From Alentia gelatinosa (taxonomy: Eukaryota > Annelida > Polychaeta > Phyllodocida > Polynoidae): a stretch of 64,000 bases of DNA. The translations under genes were made by a program, and so were the position numbers. Position 1 is the stretch's first letter, and each line of letters opens with the position of its first letter. A model generated the notes under the pieces. That model saw only the letters and a program-made list of their open reading frames with translations, did not search any database and had not been told where the DNA came from. The stretch covers positions 78,875,193-78,939,192 of the forward strand of contig OX465579.1 in the NCBI GenBank assembly GCA_950022655.1, written 5' to 3'. Of the stretch, positions 40,628-51,500 are shown piece by piece.

Positions 40628-42367
40628 AACCAATTTTTCTCTTTCTGAATTATTTCTATTTCCATTTTTGAATCTTACACAGACATACCTACATAAATAG
40701 GGGAATCTTCCATCCAGAACTATTTATTATTCACCCTTACACATACGAATACCAGTTACTTTACGTTCTGGTACATTCAGTATAGATTGGTTACTGCACC
40801 TGTATGCAGTAATTATAGTGGGCCCTGTATTTTAGTCAAGACCATCGTTGCAGGTGCCCAAATATTATCATAGCCCTAAGACATCTAAGGACATGACGTA
40901 CCAAATGCGGAAATTCACTTCCCGTTAGAATTCAGCCATGAAACTTTAACACCAGTTAGGGACACATATAACCTACGATCACCTAAAATATGAAGATAAT
41001 CAGCCGCTTGGATCTAACGATATTAGTGTTTGAATCTGGTTGTATCAAATGCTGCTCTGATGGCCGGTGTAGGCCTACTTAAGCAGTCGCTACTTTATGC
41101 AGCGACCTTGACATTGACTGCACTTGTTCCTGATAGATTGGCCATCAACCCCTGTCTGTGCTGAGCTCCTCACTCTCAGTCGAATAGATTGACGGGCTGA
41201 CCGTACGAAGAATTTAACTCACTGTCGCCAAAATTATCATAGCCCAAGACATCTAAGGAGGATACGTACCAAACGTGGAAACTCACTTTCCGTTGGAATT
41301 CAGCCATGAAACTTTAACACCAGTTAGGGACACATATAACCTATGATCAGCTAAAATATGAAGAAAATCAGCAGCTTGGATCTAACGATATTCGCGTTTG
41401 AATCTGGTTGTATCAAATGCTGCTCTGGTGGCCAGTGTTCTGACATTGGGTGGCCATGATAAGAACTAACGTTTTCATTGACAGGTCCTGCCACCTGGTG
41501 TATTATAAGGAACCAGGTTCCTCACTACATTGATAACGCCTTAAACCTTCTCTCTTTCTGTCAGACTCAGTGGTCTAGAGGTAGAGTGTCTGCAAGGGAA
41601 ACCTATGGTTGAGAGTTCAATCCCCATCCATGCAGAGCGGTTTTTTTTCAAGAGTCATAAAGATTCTTATAGGAACTTGAAGGTTGAGTGTTCAAATCCC
41701 CTTCCATCCAGACTTTTTTATATTTTTTTATGAGAGTCATAAAGATTCTTTTAGGAACCAATTTTTCTCTTTCTGAATTATTTCTATTTCCATTTTTGAA
41801 TCTTACACAGACATACCTACATAAATAGGGGAATCTTCCATCCAGAACTATTTATTTGTTTACCCTTACACATACGAATACCAGTTACTTTACGTTCTGG
41901 TACATTCAGTATAGATTGGTTACTGCACCTGTATGCAGTAATTATAGTGGGCCTTGTATGTTAGTCAAGACCATCTTTGCGGGTGCCCAAATATTATCAT
42001 AGCCCTAAGACATCTAAGGACATGACATACCAAATGCGGAAATTCACTTCCCGTTAGAATTCAGCCATGAAACTTTAACACCAGTTAGGGACACATATAA
42101 CCTACGATCACCTAAAATATGAAGATAATCAGCTGCTTGGATCTAACGATATTAGTGTTTAAATCTGGTTGTATCAAATGCTGCTCTGGTGGCCAGTGTA
42201 GGCCTACTTAAGCGGTCGCTACTTTATGCAGCGACCTTGACATTGACTGCACTTGTTCCTGATAGATTGGCCATCAACCCCTGTCTGTGCTGAGCTCCTC
42301 ACTCTCAGTCGAATAGATTGACGGGCTGACCGTACGCAGAATTTACCTCACTGTCGCCCAAATTATC

Positions 42368-42503
42368 GTTGTATGTATATGTCTGTATGTATGTATGTAG
42401 GAAAATTATGTAAAAATACTGATAATCATCACACGATGTACATGCAATATATGGAAGCAATAGATCGAAGCAGGAAAGTATTAATAGTCACTAAAAAGAC
42501 ATT
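42368..42503 (+). other. LINE 5' leader
   Basis: 136 nt, AT-rich, opening with a GTATGTATATGTCTGTATG-type microsatellite. No reading frame of note. An in-frame TAA (42492-42494) closes the ORF frame nine nucleotides before the ATG, so the ORF is not a truncated end of a longer one. No clear promoter is visible. Confidence 0.7.
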
Positions 42504-45389
42504 ATGGCAAACACCTGTAAAGGATACGTAGAGCCAAACTATTTGAAAAAATTACCAGGTATAATCTTTGCAACTATAAATGTACATAGTCTTTATAAAC
42601 GACTACATGAACTAGAAATAGTACTTGAAAATGTAGACTTCACTACAATAACGGAAACTTGGCTTAAAGATAAATATACAGAAGAAATGATTTACTTAAC
42701 AAATAAATTTATATTACGCAATGATAGGAAAATTGACAAAATAGGAGGAGGAGTAGCAATCTATATTAAAGCTTGCTATAAACCGTACACTAGGAAAATT
42801 GAAGATTTATGTATATCAAATGAAAAATTAGAATGTCTAGTATGTACGGTTGAAAAACCAAACTTTAAAAAATTGTTAGTAGTTTCTATATATCGCCCAC
42901 CAAATAACGATGTGGAATACTGTTATGAATATTTAAAGAAAATTATTGAAAAACCTGAGTATGAGAAACACGAATGCTGGATATCTGGAGATTTTAATGT
43001 AAACAGCAAAACAGTAACCTGCCCGAAATATAAAGTAATGAAGAATTTCCTAAATGAAAATGGATTGCAGATGATGCAGACTCATGAAACGTACATAAAT
43101 AAGACTTGTAAAAGTACAATTGATCATATATACAGTAACTCGAAATTTATAAGAGAATCGGGTAATGTTAACTTCTATATATCGGATCATGTAATCATAT
43201 ACTGTGTTAGAAAAAAGGAAAAAGAAAGACATCCAAAAATTAAATTGACATATCGTAATAAGCTGGAAAAAAATGAAAGGTTTGAAAAAACGATAATAGC
43301 CGAAACATTGAAGCAAAAAGATGTACTTGAATCAAATGAACCTTGCGAAATTTTCATAGAAAAATTGACTCACAAATTTGATGAAGTTATGCCTATTATA
43401 ACTAAATATGTAAGAAGTAATAATGGGGTAGCATTACCTAAAAGTACGGAAGAGAAAATAGAAAAAAGGAAAAAATGTCTAGAGAAATTACACACATTAG
43501 ATCCAAATAATCAGGACTACTATAAAACATTAAAGACAATACGAACTTTGAGGGATGAGATAAGGAAAGAAATTAGAAAAACTAAATCACGTATAATCTG
43601 TAATCACCTAGAAACTAATGCAAAAAACCCAAAAAGATTCTGGAGAAAAATTAAAGCAATTTGGAACCCCCTTTATTGTGAAAAAACGGAATATCCGATA
43701 ACAAAAGAAGACAAGATTGATGAGGTGACTGAAAATATGAACTTATTCTTCTCTAAAGCAGGTAAGTTCGAAGAGGTAAGTGTGCAAAATGATATAGATA
43801 ATTTAAATGACTCAAATGAATTAGACCCATGGTTTGAAAATGAACTCGAAGAAATTATGACGATAGATTTGATTACAAAAATACTTAACAGTTTTGATAA
43901 TAACAAAAGTAGTGGAATTGATTATATTTTAACTGGATTGTTCAAGAAAATATTACTATTCGGAGTCACTGATTTTCTGAAGTTTATAAAGAAAATTATA
44001 TATAAGGGATATTTTCCTGATTGCCTAAAGCTAGCTAATATTACACCGCTTCCTAAAGAAGGAAATTTGAAAGAATTTGGAAATTGGAGACCAATATCAG
44101 TCCTACCTTTTTTATCGAAAGTATTTGAAAAAATACTACATAAGGAACTTCTAGACTACTGTCATGACAATTATATCTTATCAAAAAACCAATATGGATT
44201 CATCCCTGGCAGATCAACATCACAAGCAGTTTTCAAGTTAACTCAATCAATAATAACCTATATGGATGATAAAAACTTTGTTATTAGCACCTATATAGAT
44301 CTCAAAAAGGCTTTTGATAGCGTAAACCATTCCATATTAATCAAAACTCTTATGAAAATAAACATACCCAAGCACTTAATTGTATTGATAAAAAATTATC
44401 TGGTACATAGACTGCATAGAACAAAACTAAACGGTATCTACTCTGGTTGGCTTGCTGCTGATACGGGTGTCCCCCAGGGATCCATATTAGGACCTTTATT
44501 ATTTATAATTTTTATAAATGATCTACCACAACATATAAAGAATAGCGATATTATTATGTATGCGGACGATATAGCACTAGTAACTTGCGCAAAAACCCAA
44601 CATGAGGTAAAAGGTAAAATTGAAAATGATTTAAAGGATCTTGAAATGTGGATAATAAGAAATAAACTGAGAATAAACTACAATAAAACAAAAGTCATGT
44701 GGCACCATAATGCTAGAAATAAAATAGATCCTGAAGTAGATATTAAAATAGGAAATGTAAAACTAGGTATAGTAAAACACTACAGGTACTTAGGAGTTCT
44801 ACTAGATAATCAACTTAATTTAAATATTCACTTTGATAAAATAGTCAAGGATTTCTCTTTTAAACTGTTTAAATTTAAAAAATTAAGTTATTTATTAAAT
44901 GAGACAACTAGAATAAAAATGGTGAAACAAATTCTATTACCTATATTAGAGTATAGTGATGTTATTTTCTCCTTAACTAGTAAACAAAATCTAAATAAAT
45001 TGCAAGTACTAATAAATAAGAGTCTTAGAATGGCCATCGGGAAAAAACTTAGTGATAGAATATCAACTAATGACCTTCTCGAACACTGTAAGATTAGACC
45101 GTTAAATTATCGGAGAGGATGTCATTTACTATCGGTAATTAAATGGTGGAGTCTTGATGTACAGAATTGTGTAACAGATCCTGTAAAGGAAACTCGAAGA
45201 TCTGAGAAAATCTGTTTAAAAACTAGAAAACCAAATACGGAAAAATATAAAAGATCTGCACTGGCAACAGGTATAAAAATATGGGATAGATTACCCAAGG
45301 AAATTCAAATGAAACGAGTTGGTGATCATTTCAAAATGAATGTCAAAGAGTACTTGTTGAAAGAAACCGAAGTATTACTGAATATTTAA
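42504..45389 (+). CDS. LINE endonuclease / reverse transcriptase polyprotein (961 aa, intact)
   Basis: It would nick genomic DNA and copy the element's RNA onto the nick (target-primed reverse transcription). Residues 17-235 are an exonuclease-endonuclease-phosphatase domain with N26, TETWL (E51), YRPP (Y130), GDFN (162-165), IDHI (D207, H208) and SDH (227-229), so the expected catalytic set is present. A basic linker follows (about 240-480). The reverse transcriptase spans about 500-770: NWRP (527-530), first catalytic aspartate in DLKKAFD (D599), GVPQGS (655-660) and YADD (686-689). The thumb-region box YRYLGVLLD is at 760-768. A C-terminal box with I-W-D-R-L-P (926-931) is typical of several CR1/Daphne-like families. 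No RNase H domain and no gag-like zinc knuckles are seen. No stop or frameshift interrupts it. Codons are strongly AT-rich, unlike the satellite and the other element. The start is the first ATG after an in-frame stop. Confidence 0.95.
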   Translation: MANTCKGYVEPNYLKKLPGIIFATINVHSLYKRLHELEIVLENVDFTTITETWLKDKYTEEMIYLTNKFILRNDRKIDKIGGGVAIYIKACYKPYTRKIEDLCISNEKLECLVCTVEKPNFKKLLVVSIYRPPNNDVEYCYEYLKKIIEKPEYEKHECWISGDFNVNSKTVTCPKYKVMKNFLNENGLQMMQTHETYINKTCKSTIDHIYSNSKFIRESGNVNFYISDHVIIYCVRKKEKERHPKIKLTYRNKLEKNERFEKTIIAETLKQKDVLESNEPCEIFIEKLTHKFDEVMPIITKYVRSNNGVALPKSTEEKIEKRKKCLEKLHTLDPNNQDYYKTLKTIRTLRDEIRKEIRKTKSRIICNHLETNAKNPKRFWRKIKAIWNPLYCEKTEYPITKEDKIDEVTENMNLFFSKAGKFEEVSVQNDIDNLNDSNELDPWFENELEEIMTIDLITKILNSFDNNKSSGIDYILTGLFKKILLFGVTDFLKFIKKIIYKGYFPDCLKLANITPLPKEGNLKEFGNWRPISVLPFLSKVFEKILHKELLDYCHDNYILSKNQYGFIPGRSTSQAVFKLTQSIITYMDDKNFVISTYIDLKKAFDSVNHSILIKTLMKINIPKHLIVLIKNYLVHRLHRTKLNGIYSGWLAADTGVPQGSILGPLLFIIFINDLPQHIKNSDIIMYADDIALVTCAKTQHEVKGKIENDLKDLEMWIIRNKLRINYNKTKVMWHHNARNKIDPEVDIKIGNVKLGIVKHYRYLGVLLDNQLNLNIHFDKIVKDFSFKLFKFKKLSYLLNETTRIKMVKQILLPILEYSDVIFSLTSKQNLNKLQVLINKSLRMAIGKKLSDRISTNDLLEHCKIRPLNYRRGCHLLSVIKWWSLDVQNCVTDPVKETRRSEKICLKTRKPNTEKYKRSALATGIKIWDRLPKEIQMKRVGDHFKMNVKEYLLKETEVLLNI

Positions 45390-45543
45390 CAAATGAAGAT
45401 CATATAATATGATTGATGTATCGTCCTGTCACGTCTTGTATCGTCATGTACCGTCTGCACGGGAAATAGTGTGGAAGATCGCCTGTTAAGTTAGGTGAAT
45501 CACTAATGATTCCTTTTCTTTTGAATAAACACGTCTTTGATAC
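45390..45543 (+). other. LINE 3' UTR
   Basis: 154 nt between the stop codon and the A tail. It contains closely repeated TCGTC/CGTCT words (45420-45460), which might form the RT-recognition structure of a LINE tail; this is inference. It has no similarity by eye to the satellite. Confidence 0.75.
45524..45529 (+). promoter_or_regulatory. Polyadenylation signal AATAAA of the LINE
   Basis: A canonical hexamer 14 bp before the A tail, as expected for a Pol II transcript that was copied back. Confidence 0.85.
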
Positions 45544-45558
45544 AAAAAAAAAAAAAAA
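45544..45558 (+). other. Poly(A) tail of the LINE and 3' junction
   Basis: Fifteen As end directly at GACATCTAAGG of the satellite. Two of them may belong to the target (CCCAAGAC), giving an element end between 45556 and 45558. The pure A tail marks target-primed insertion and little decay since. Confidence 0.9.
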
Positions 45559-48500
45559 GACATCTAAGGAGGATACGTACCAAACGTTGAAATTCACTTC
45601 CCGTTGGAATTCAGCCATGAAACTTTAACACCAGTTAGGGACACATATAACCTACGATCACCTAAAATATGAAGAAAATCAGCAGCTTGGATCTAACGAT
45701 ATTCGCGTTTGAATCTGGTTGTATCAAATGCTGCTCTGGTGGCCAGTGTTCTGACATTGGGTGGCCATGATAAGAACTAACGTTTTCATTGACAGGTCCT
45801 GCCACCTGGTGTATTATAAGGAACCAGGTTCCTCACTACATTGATAACGCCTTAAACCTTCTCTCTTTCTGTCACACTCAGTGGTCTAGAGGTAGAGTGT
45901 CTGCAAGGGAAACCTATGGTTGAGAGTTCAATCCCCTTCCATGCAGAGCGTTTTTTTTCAAGAGTCATAAAGATTCTTATAGGAAACTTGAAGGTTGAGA
46001 GTTCAAATCCCCTTCCATCCAGACTTTTTTATATTTTTTTATGAGAGTCATAAAGATTCTTTTAGGAACCAATTTTTCTCTTTCTGAATTATTTCTATTT
46101 CCATTTTTGAATCTTACACAGACATACCTACATAAATAGGGGAATCTTCCATCCAGAACTATTTATTATTCACCCTTACACATACGAATACCAGTTACTT
46201 TACGTTCTGGTACATTCAGTATAGATTGGTTACTGCACCTGTATGCAGTAATTATAGTGGGCCCTGTATTTTAGTCAAGACCATCGTTGCAGGTGCCCAA
46301 ATATTATCATAGCCCTAAGACATCTAAGGACATGACGTACCAAATGCGGAAATTCACTTCCCGTTAGAATTCAGCCATGAAACTTTAACACCAGTTAGGG
46401 ACACATATAACCTACGATCACCTAAAATATGAAGATAATCAGCCGCTTGGATCTAACGATATTAGTGTTTGAATCTGGTTGTATCAAATGCTGCTCTGAT
46501 GGCCGGTGTAGGCCTACTTAAGCAGTCGCTACTTTATGCAGCGACCTTGACATTGACTGCACTTGTTCCTGATAGATTGGCCATCAACCCCTGTCTGTGC
46601 TGAGCTCCTCACTCTCAGTCGAATAGATTGACGGGCTGACCGTACGAAGAATTTAACTCACTGTCGCCAAAATTATCATAGCCCAAGACATCTAAGGAGG
46701 ATACGTACCAAACGTGGAAACTCACTTTCCGTTGGAATTCAGCCATGAAACTTTAACACCAGTTAGGGACACATATAACCTATGATCAGCTAAAATATGA
46801 AGAAAATCAGCAGCTTGGATCTAACGATATTCGCGTTTGAATCTGGTTGTATCAAATGCTGCTCTGGTGGCCAGTGTTCTGACATTGGGTGGCCATGATA
46901 AGAACTAACGTTTTCATTGACAGGTCCTGCCACCTGGTGTATTATAAGGAACCAGGTTCCTCACTACATTGATAACGCCTTAAACCTTCTCTCTTTCTGT
47001 CAGACTCAGTGGTCTAGAGGTAGAGTGTCTGCAAGGGAAACCTATGGTTGAGAGTTCAATCCCCTTCCATGCAGAGCGGTTTTTTTTCAAGAGTCATAAA
47101 GATTCTTATAGGAACTTGAAGGTTGAGTGTTCAAATCCCCTTCCATCCAGACTTTTTTATATTTTTTTATGAGAGTCATAAAGATTCTTTTAGGAACCAA
47201 TTTTTCTCTTTCTGAATTATTTCTATTTCCATTTTTGAATCTTACACAGACATACCTACATAAATAGGGGAATCTTCCATCCAGAACTATTTATTTGTTT
47301 ACCCTTACACATACGAATACCAGTTACTTTACGTTCTGGTACATTCAGTATAGATTGGTTACTGCACCTGTATGCAGTAATTATAGTGGGCCTTGTATGT
47401 TAGTCAAGACCATCTTTGCGGGTGCCCAAATATTATCATAGCCCTAAGACATCTAAGGACATGACATACCAAATGCGGAAATTCACTTCCCGTTAGAATT
47501 CAGCCATGAAACTTTAACACCAGTTAGGGACACATATAACCTACGATCACCTAAAATATGAAGATAATCAGCTGCTTGGATCTAACGATATTAGTGTTTA
47601 AATCTGGTTGTATCAAATGCTGCTCTGGTGGCCAGTGTAGGCCTACTTAAGCGGTCGCTACTTTATGCAGCGACCTTGACATTGACTGCACTTGTTCCTG
47701 ATAGATTGGCCATCAACCCCTGTCTGTGCTGAGCTCCTCACTCTCAGTCGAATAGATTGACGGGCTGACCGTATGCAGAATTTACCTCACTGTCGCCCAA
47801 ATTATCATAGCCCAAGACATCTAAGGATGATACGTACCAAACGTTGAAATTCACTTCCCGTTGGAATTCAGCCATGAAACTTTAACACCAGTTAGGGACA
47901 CATATAACCTACGATCACCTAAAATATGAAGAAAATCAGCAGCTTGGATCTAACGATATTCGCGTTTGAATCTGGTTGTATCAAATGCTGCTCTGGTGGC
48001 CAGTGTTCTGACATTGGGTGGCCATGATAAGAACTAACGTTTTCATTGACAGGTCCTGCCACCTGGTGTATTATAAGGAACCAGGTTCCTCACTACATTG
48101 ATAACGCCTTAAACCTTCTCTCTTTCTGTCACACTCAGTGGTCTAGAGGTAGAGTGTCTGCAAGGGAAACCTATGGTTGAGAGTTCAATCCCCTTCCATG
48201 CAGAGCGTTTTTTTTCAAGAGTCATAAAGATTCTTATAGGAAACTTGAAGGTTGAGAGTTCAAATCCCCTTCCATCCAGACTTTTTTATATTTTTTTATG
48301 AGAGTCATAAAGATTCTTTTAGGGACCAATTTTTCTCTTTCTGAATTATTTCTATTTCCATTTTTGAATCTTACACAGACATACCTACATAAATAGGGGA
48401 ATCTTCCATCCAGAACTATTTATTATTCACCCTTACACATACGAATACCAGTTACTTTACGTTCTGGTACATTCAGTATAGATTGGTTACTGCACCTTTA

Positions 48501-51500
48501 GGCAGTAGTTATAGTGGGCCCTGTATTTTAGTCAAGACCATCGTTGCGGGTGCCCAAATATTATCATAGCCCTAAGACATCTAAGGACATGACGTACCAA
48601 ATGCGGAAATTCACTTCCCGTTAGAATTCAGCCATGAAACTTTAACACTAGTTAGGGACACATATAACCTACGATCACCTAAAATATGAAGATAATCAGC
48701 CGCTTGGATCTAACGATATTAGTGTTTGAATCTGGTTGTATCAAATGCTGCTCTGGTGGCCGGTGTAGGCCTACTTAAGCAGTCGCTACTTTATGCAGCG
48801 ACCTTGACATTGACTGCACTTGTTCCTGATAGATTGGCCATCAACCCCTGTCTGTGCTGAGCTCCTCACTCTCAGTCGAATAGATTGACGGGCTGACCGT
48901 ACACAGAATTTAACTCACTGTCGCCCAAATTATCATAGCCCAAGACATCTAAGGAGGATACGTACCAAACGTTGAAACTCACTTTCCGTTGGAATTCAGC
49001 CATGAAACTTTAACACCAGTTAGGGACACATATAACCTATGATCACCTAAAATATGAAGAAAATCAGCAGCTTGGATGTAACGATATTCGCGTTTGAATC
49101 TGGTTGTATCAAATGCTGCTCTGGTGGCCAGTGTTCTGACATTGGGTGGCCATGATAAGAACTAACGTTTTCATTGACAGGTCCTGCCACCTGGTGTATT
49201 ATAAGGAACCAGGTTCCTCACTACATTGATAACGCCTTAAACCTTCTCTCTTTCTGTCACACTCAGTGGTCTAGAGGTAGAGTGTCTGCAAGGGAAACCT
49301 ATGGTTGAGAGTTCAATCCCCTTCCATGCAGAGCGTTTTTTTTTCAAGAGTCATAAAGATTCTTATAGGAACTTGAAGGTTGAGTGTTCAAATCCCCTTC
49401 CATCCAGACTTTTTTATATTTTTTTATGAGAGTCATAAAGATTCTTTTAGGAACCAATTTTTCTCTTTCTGAATTATTTCTATTTCCATTTTTGAATCTT
49501 ACACAGACATACCTACATAAATAGGGGAATCTTCCATCCAGAACTATTTATTTGTTTACCCTTACACATACGAATACCAGTTACTTTACGTTCTGGTACA
49601 TTCAGTATAGATTGGTTACTGCACCTGTATGCAGTAATTATAGTGGGCCTTGTATGTTAGTCAAGACCATCTTTGCGGGTGCCCAAATATTATCATAGCC
49701 CTAAGACATCTAAGGACATGACATACCAAATGCGGAAATTCACTTCCCGTTAGAATTCAGCCATGAAACTTTAACACCAGTTAGGGACACATATAACCTA
49801 CGATCACCTAAAATATGAAGATAATCAGCCGCTTGGATCTAACGATATTAGTGTTTAAATCTGGTTGTATCAAATGCTGCTCTGGTGGCCAGTGTAGGCC
49901 TACTTAAGCGGTCGCTACTTTATGCAGCGACCTTGACATTGACTGCACTTGTTCCTGATAGATTGGCCATCAACCCCTGTCTGTGCTGAGCTCCTCACTC
50001 TCAGTCGAATAGATTGACGGGCTGACCGTACGCAGAATTTACCTCACTGTCGCCCAAATTATCATAGCCCAAGACATCTAAGGAGGATACGTACCAAACG
50101 TTGAAATTCACTTCCCGTTGGAATTCAGCCATGAAACTTTAACACCAGTTAGGGACACATATAACCTACGATCACCTAAAATATGAAGAAAATCAGCAGC
50201 TTGGATCTAACGATATTCGCGTTTGAATCTGGTTGTATCAAATGCTGCTCTGGTGGCCAGTGTTCTGACATTGGGTGGCCATGATAAGAACTAACGTTTT
50301 CATTGACAGGTCCTGCCACCTGGTGTATTATAAGGAACCAGGTTCCTCACTACATTGATAACGCCTTAAACCTTCTCTCTTTCTGTCACACTCAGTGGTC
50401 TAGAGGTAGAGTGTCTGCAAGGGAAACCTATGGTTGAGAGTTCAATCCCCTTCCATGCAGAGCGTTTTTTTTCAAGAGTCATAAAGATTCTTATAGGAAA
50501 CTTGAAGGTTGAGAGTTCAAATCCCCTTCCATCCAGACTTTTTTATATTTTTTTATGAGAGTCATAAAGATTCTTTTAGGAACCAATTTTTCTCTTTCTG
50601 AATTATTTCTATTTCCATTTTTGAATCTTACACAGACATACCTACATAAATAGGGGAATCTTCCATCCAGAACTATTTATTATTCACCCTTACACATACG
50701 AATACCAGTTACTTTACGTTCTGGTACATTCAGTATAGATTGGTTACTGCACCTGTATGCAGTAATTATAGTGGGCCTTGTATGTTAGTCAAGACCATCT
50801 TTGCGGGTGCCCAAATATTATCATAGCCCTAAGACATCTAAGGACATGACATACCAAATGCGGAAATTCACTTCCCGTTAGAATTCAGCCATGAAACTTT
50901 AACACCAGTTAGGGACACATATAACCTACGATCACCTAAAATATGAAGATAATCAGCCGCTTGGATCTAACGATATTAGTGTTTAAATCTGGTTGTATCA
51001 AATGCTGCTCTGGTGGCCAGTGTAGGCCTACTTAAGCGGTCGCTACTTTATGCAGCGACCTTGACATTGACTGCACTTGTTCCTGATAGATTGGCCATCA
51101 ACCCCTGTCTGTGCTGAGCTCCTCACTCTCAGTCGAATAGATTGACGGGCTGACCGTACGCAGAATTTACCTCACTGTCGCCCAAATTATCATAGCCCAA
51201 GACATCTAAGGAGGATACGTACCAAACGTTGAAATTCACTTCCCGTTGGAATTCAGCCATGAAACTTTAACACCAGTTAGGGACACATATAACCTACGAT
51301 CACCTAAAATATGAAGAAAATCAGCAGCTTGGATCTAACGATATTCGCGTTTGAATCTGGTTGTATCAAATGCTGCTCTGGTGGCCAGTGTTCTGACATT
51401 GGGTGGCCATGATAAGAACTAACGTTTTCATTGACAGGTCCTGCCACCTGGTGTATTATAAGGAACCAGGTTCCTCACTACATTGATAACGCCTTAAACC

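Larger units (their letters stand above)
1..42367. repeat. Tandem satellite array, segment I (~1,129-bp monomer; 37 full monomers plus part of the 38th)
   Basis: A head-to-tail array with no gene. Counting each monomer from the AACCAATTTTTCTC phrase, monomers begin at 3, 1132, 2261, 3389, 4518, 5647, 6777, 7907, 9036, 10164, 11292, 12416, 13545, 14674, 15803, 16931, 18060, 19189, 20318, 21447, 22576, 23705, 24835, 25964, 27092, 28220, 29344, 30473, 31602, 32731, 33859, 34988, 36117, 37246, 38375, 39504, 40628 and 41756. Spacing is 1,128-1,130 bp, except 1,124 bp for the monomers at 11292, 28220 and 39504, which share a 5-bp loss in the GCTGAC..AATTTACC stretch. Monomers are nearly identical by eye and differ at recurring diagnostic sites: TTTGTTTACCC or TATTATTCACCC; GTGTTTGAATC, GTGTTTAAATC or GTGTTTGGATC; TTAACTCAC or TTACCTCAC. 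No reading frame of useful length is open on either strand, so I read it as non-coding. Position 1-2 is the tail of a preceding monomer. A heterochromatic or centromeric location is inference. Confidence 0.97.
42368..45556 (+). mobile_element. Non-LTR retrotransposon (LINE) with one EN-RT ORF, inserted in a satellite monomer
   Basis: The satellite stops after CCCAAATTATC (42367) and resumes at GACATCTAAGG (45559). The insert is about 3.19 kb with a 136-nt leader, one intact ORF, a 154-nt 3' UTR, an AATAAA signal and a poly(A) tail. The uninterrupted monomer reads ATTATCATAGCCCAAGACATC here, so 7 bp (ATAGCCC), or 9 if the last AA comes from the tail, are missing and nothing is duplicated. The EN and RT motifs place it in the Jockey/CR1 supergroup. 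The YADD box and C-terminal W-D-R-L-P box would suit Daphne- or Crack-like clades, but the clade is not settled by eye. It lacks ORF1. It is either a naturally single-ORF element or 5'-truncated exactly between ORFs. Confidence 0.93.

Noticed and set aside
1..42367. CRISPR-like array
   Set aside because: The repeats are contiguous 1.13-kb monomers without short repeats and unique spacers, and there are no cas genes.
42368..42400. Target-site duplication or satellite homology at the LINE 5' end
   Set aside because: The first bases are a GTATGTAT-type simple repeat that does not occur at the 3' flank.
45400..45618. Antisense reading frame across the LINE 3' junction
   Set aside because: It runs through the A tail (read as a run of Phe) and joins LINE and satellite sequence, so it cannot be a conserved gene.
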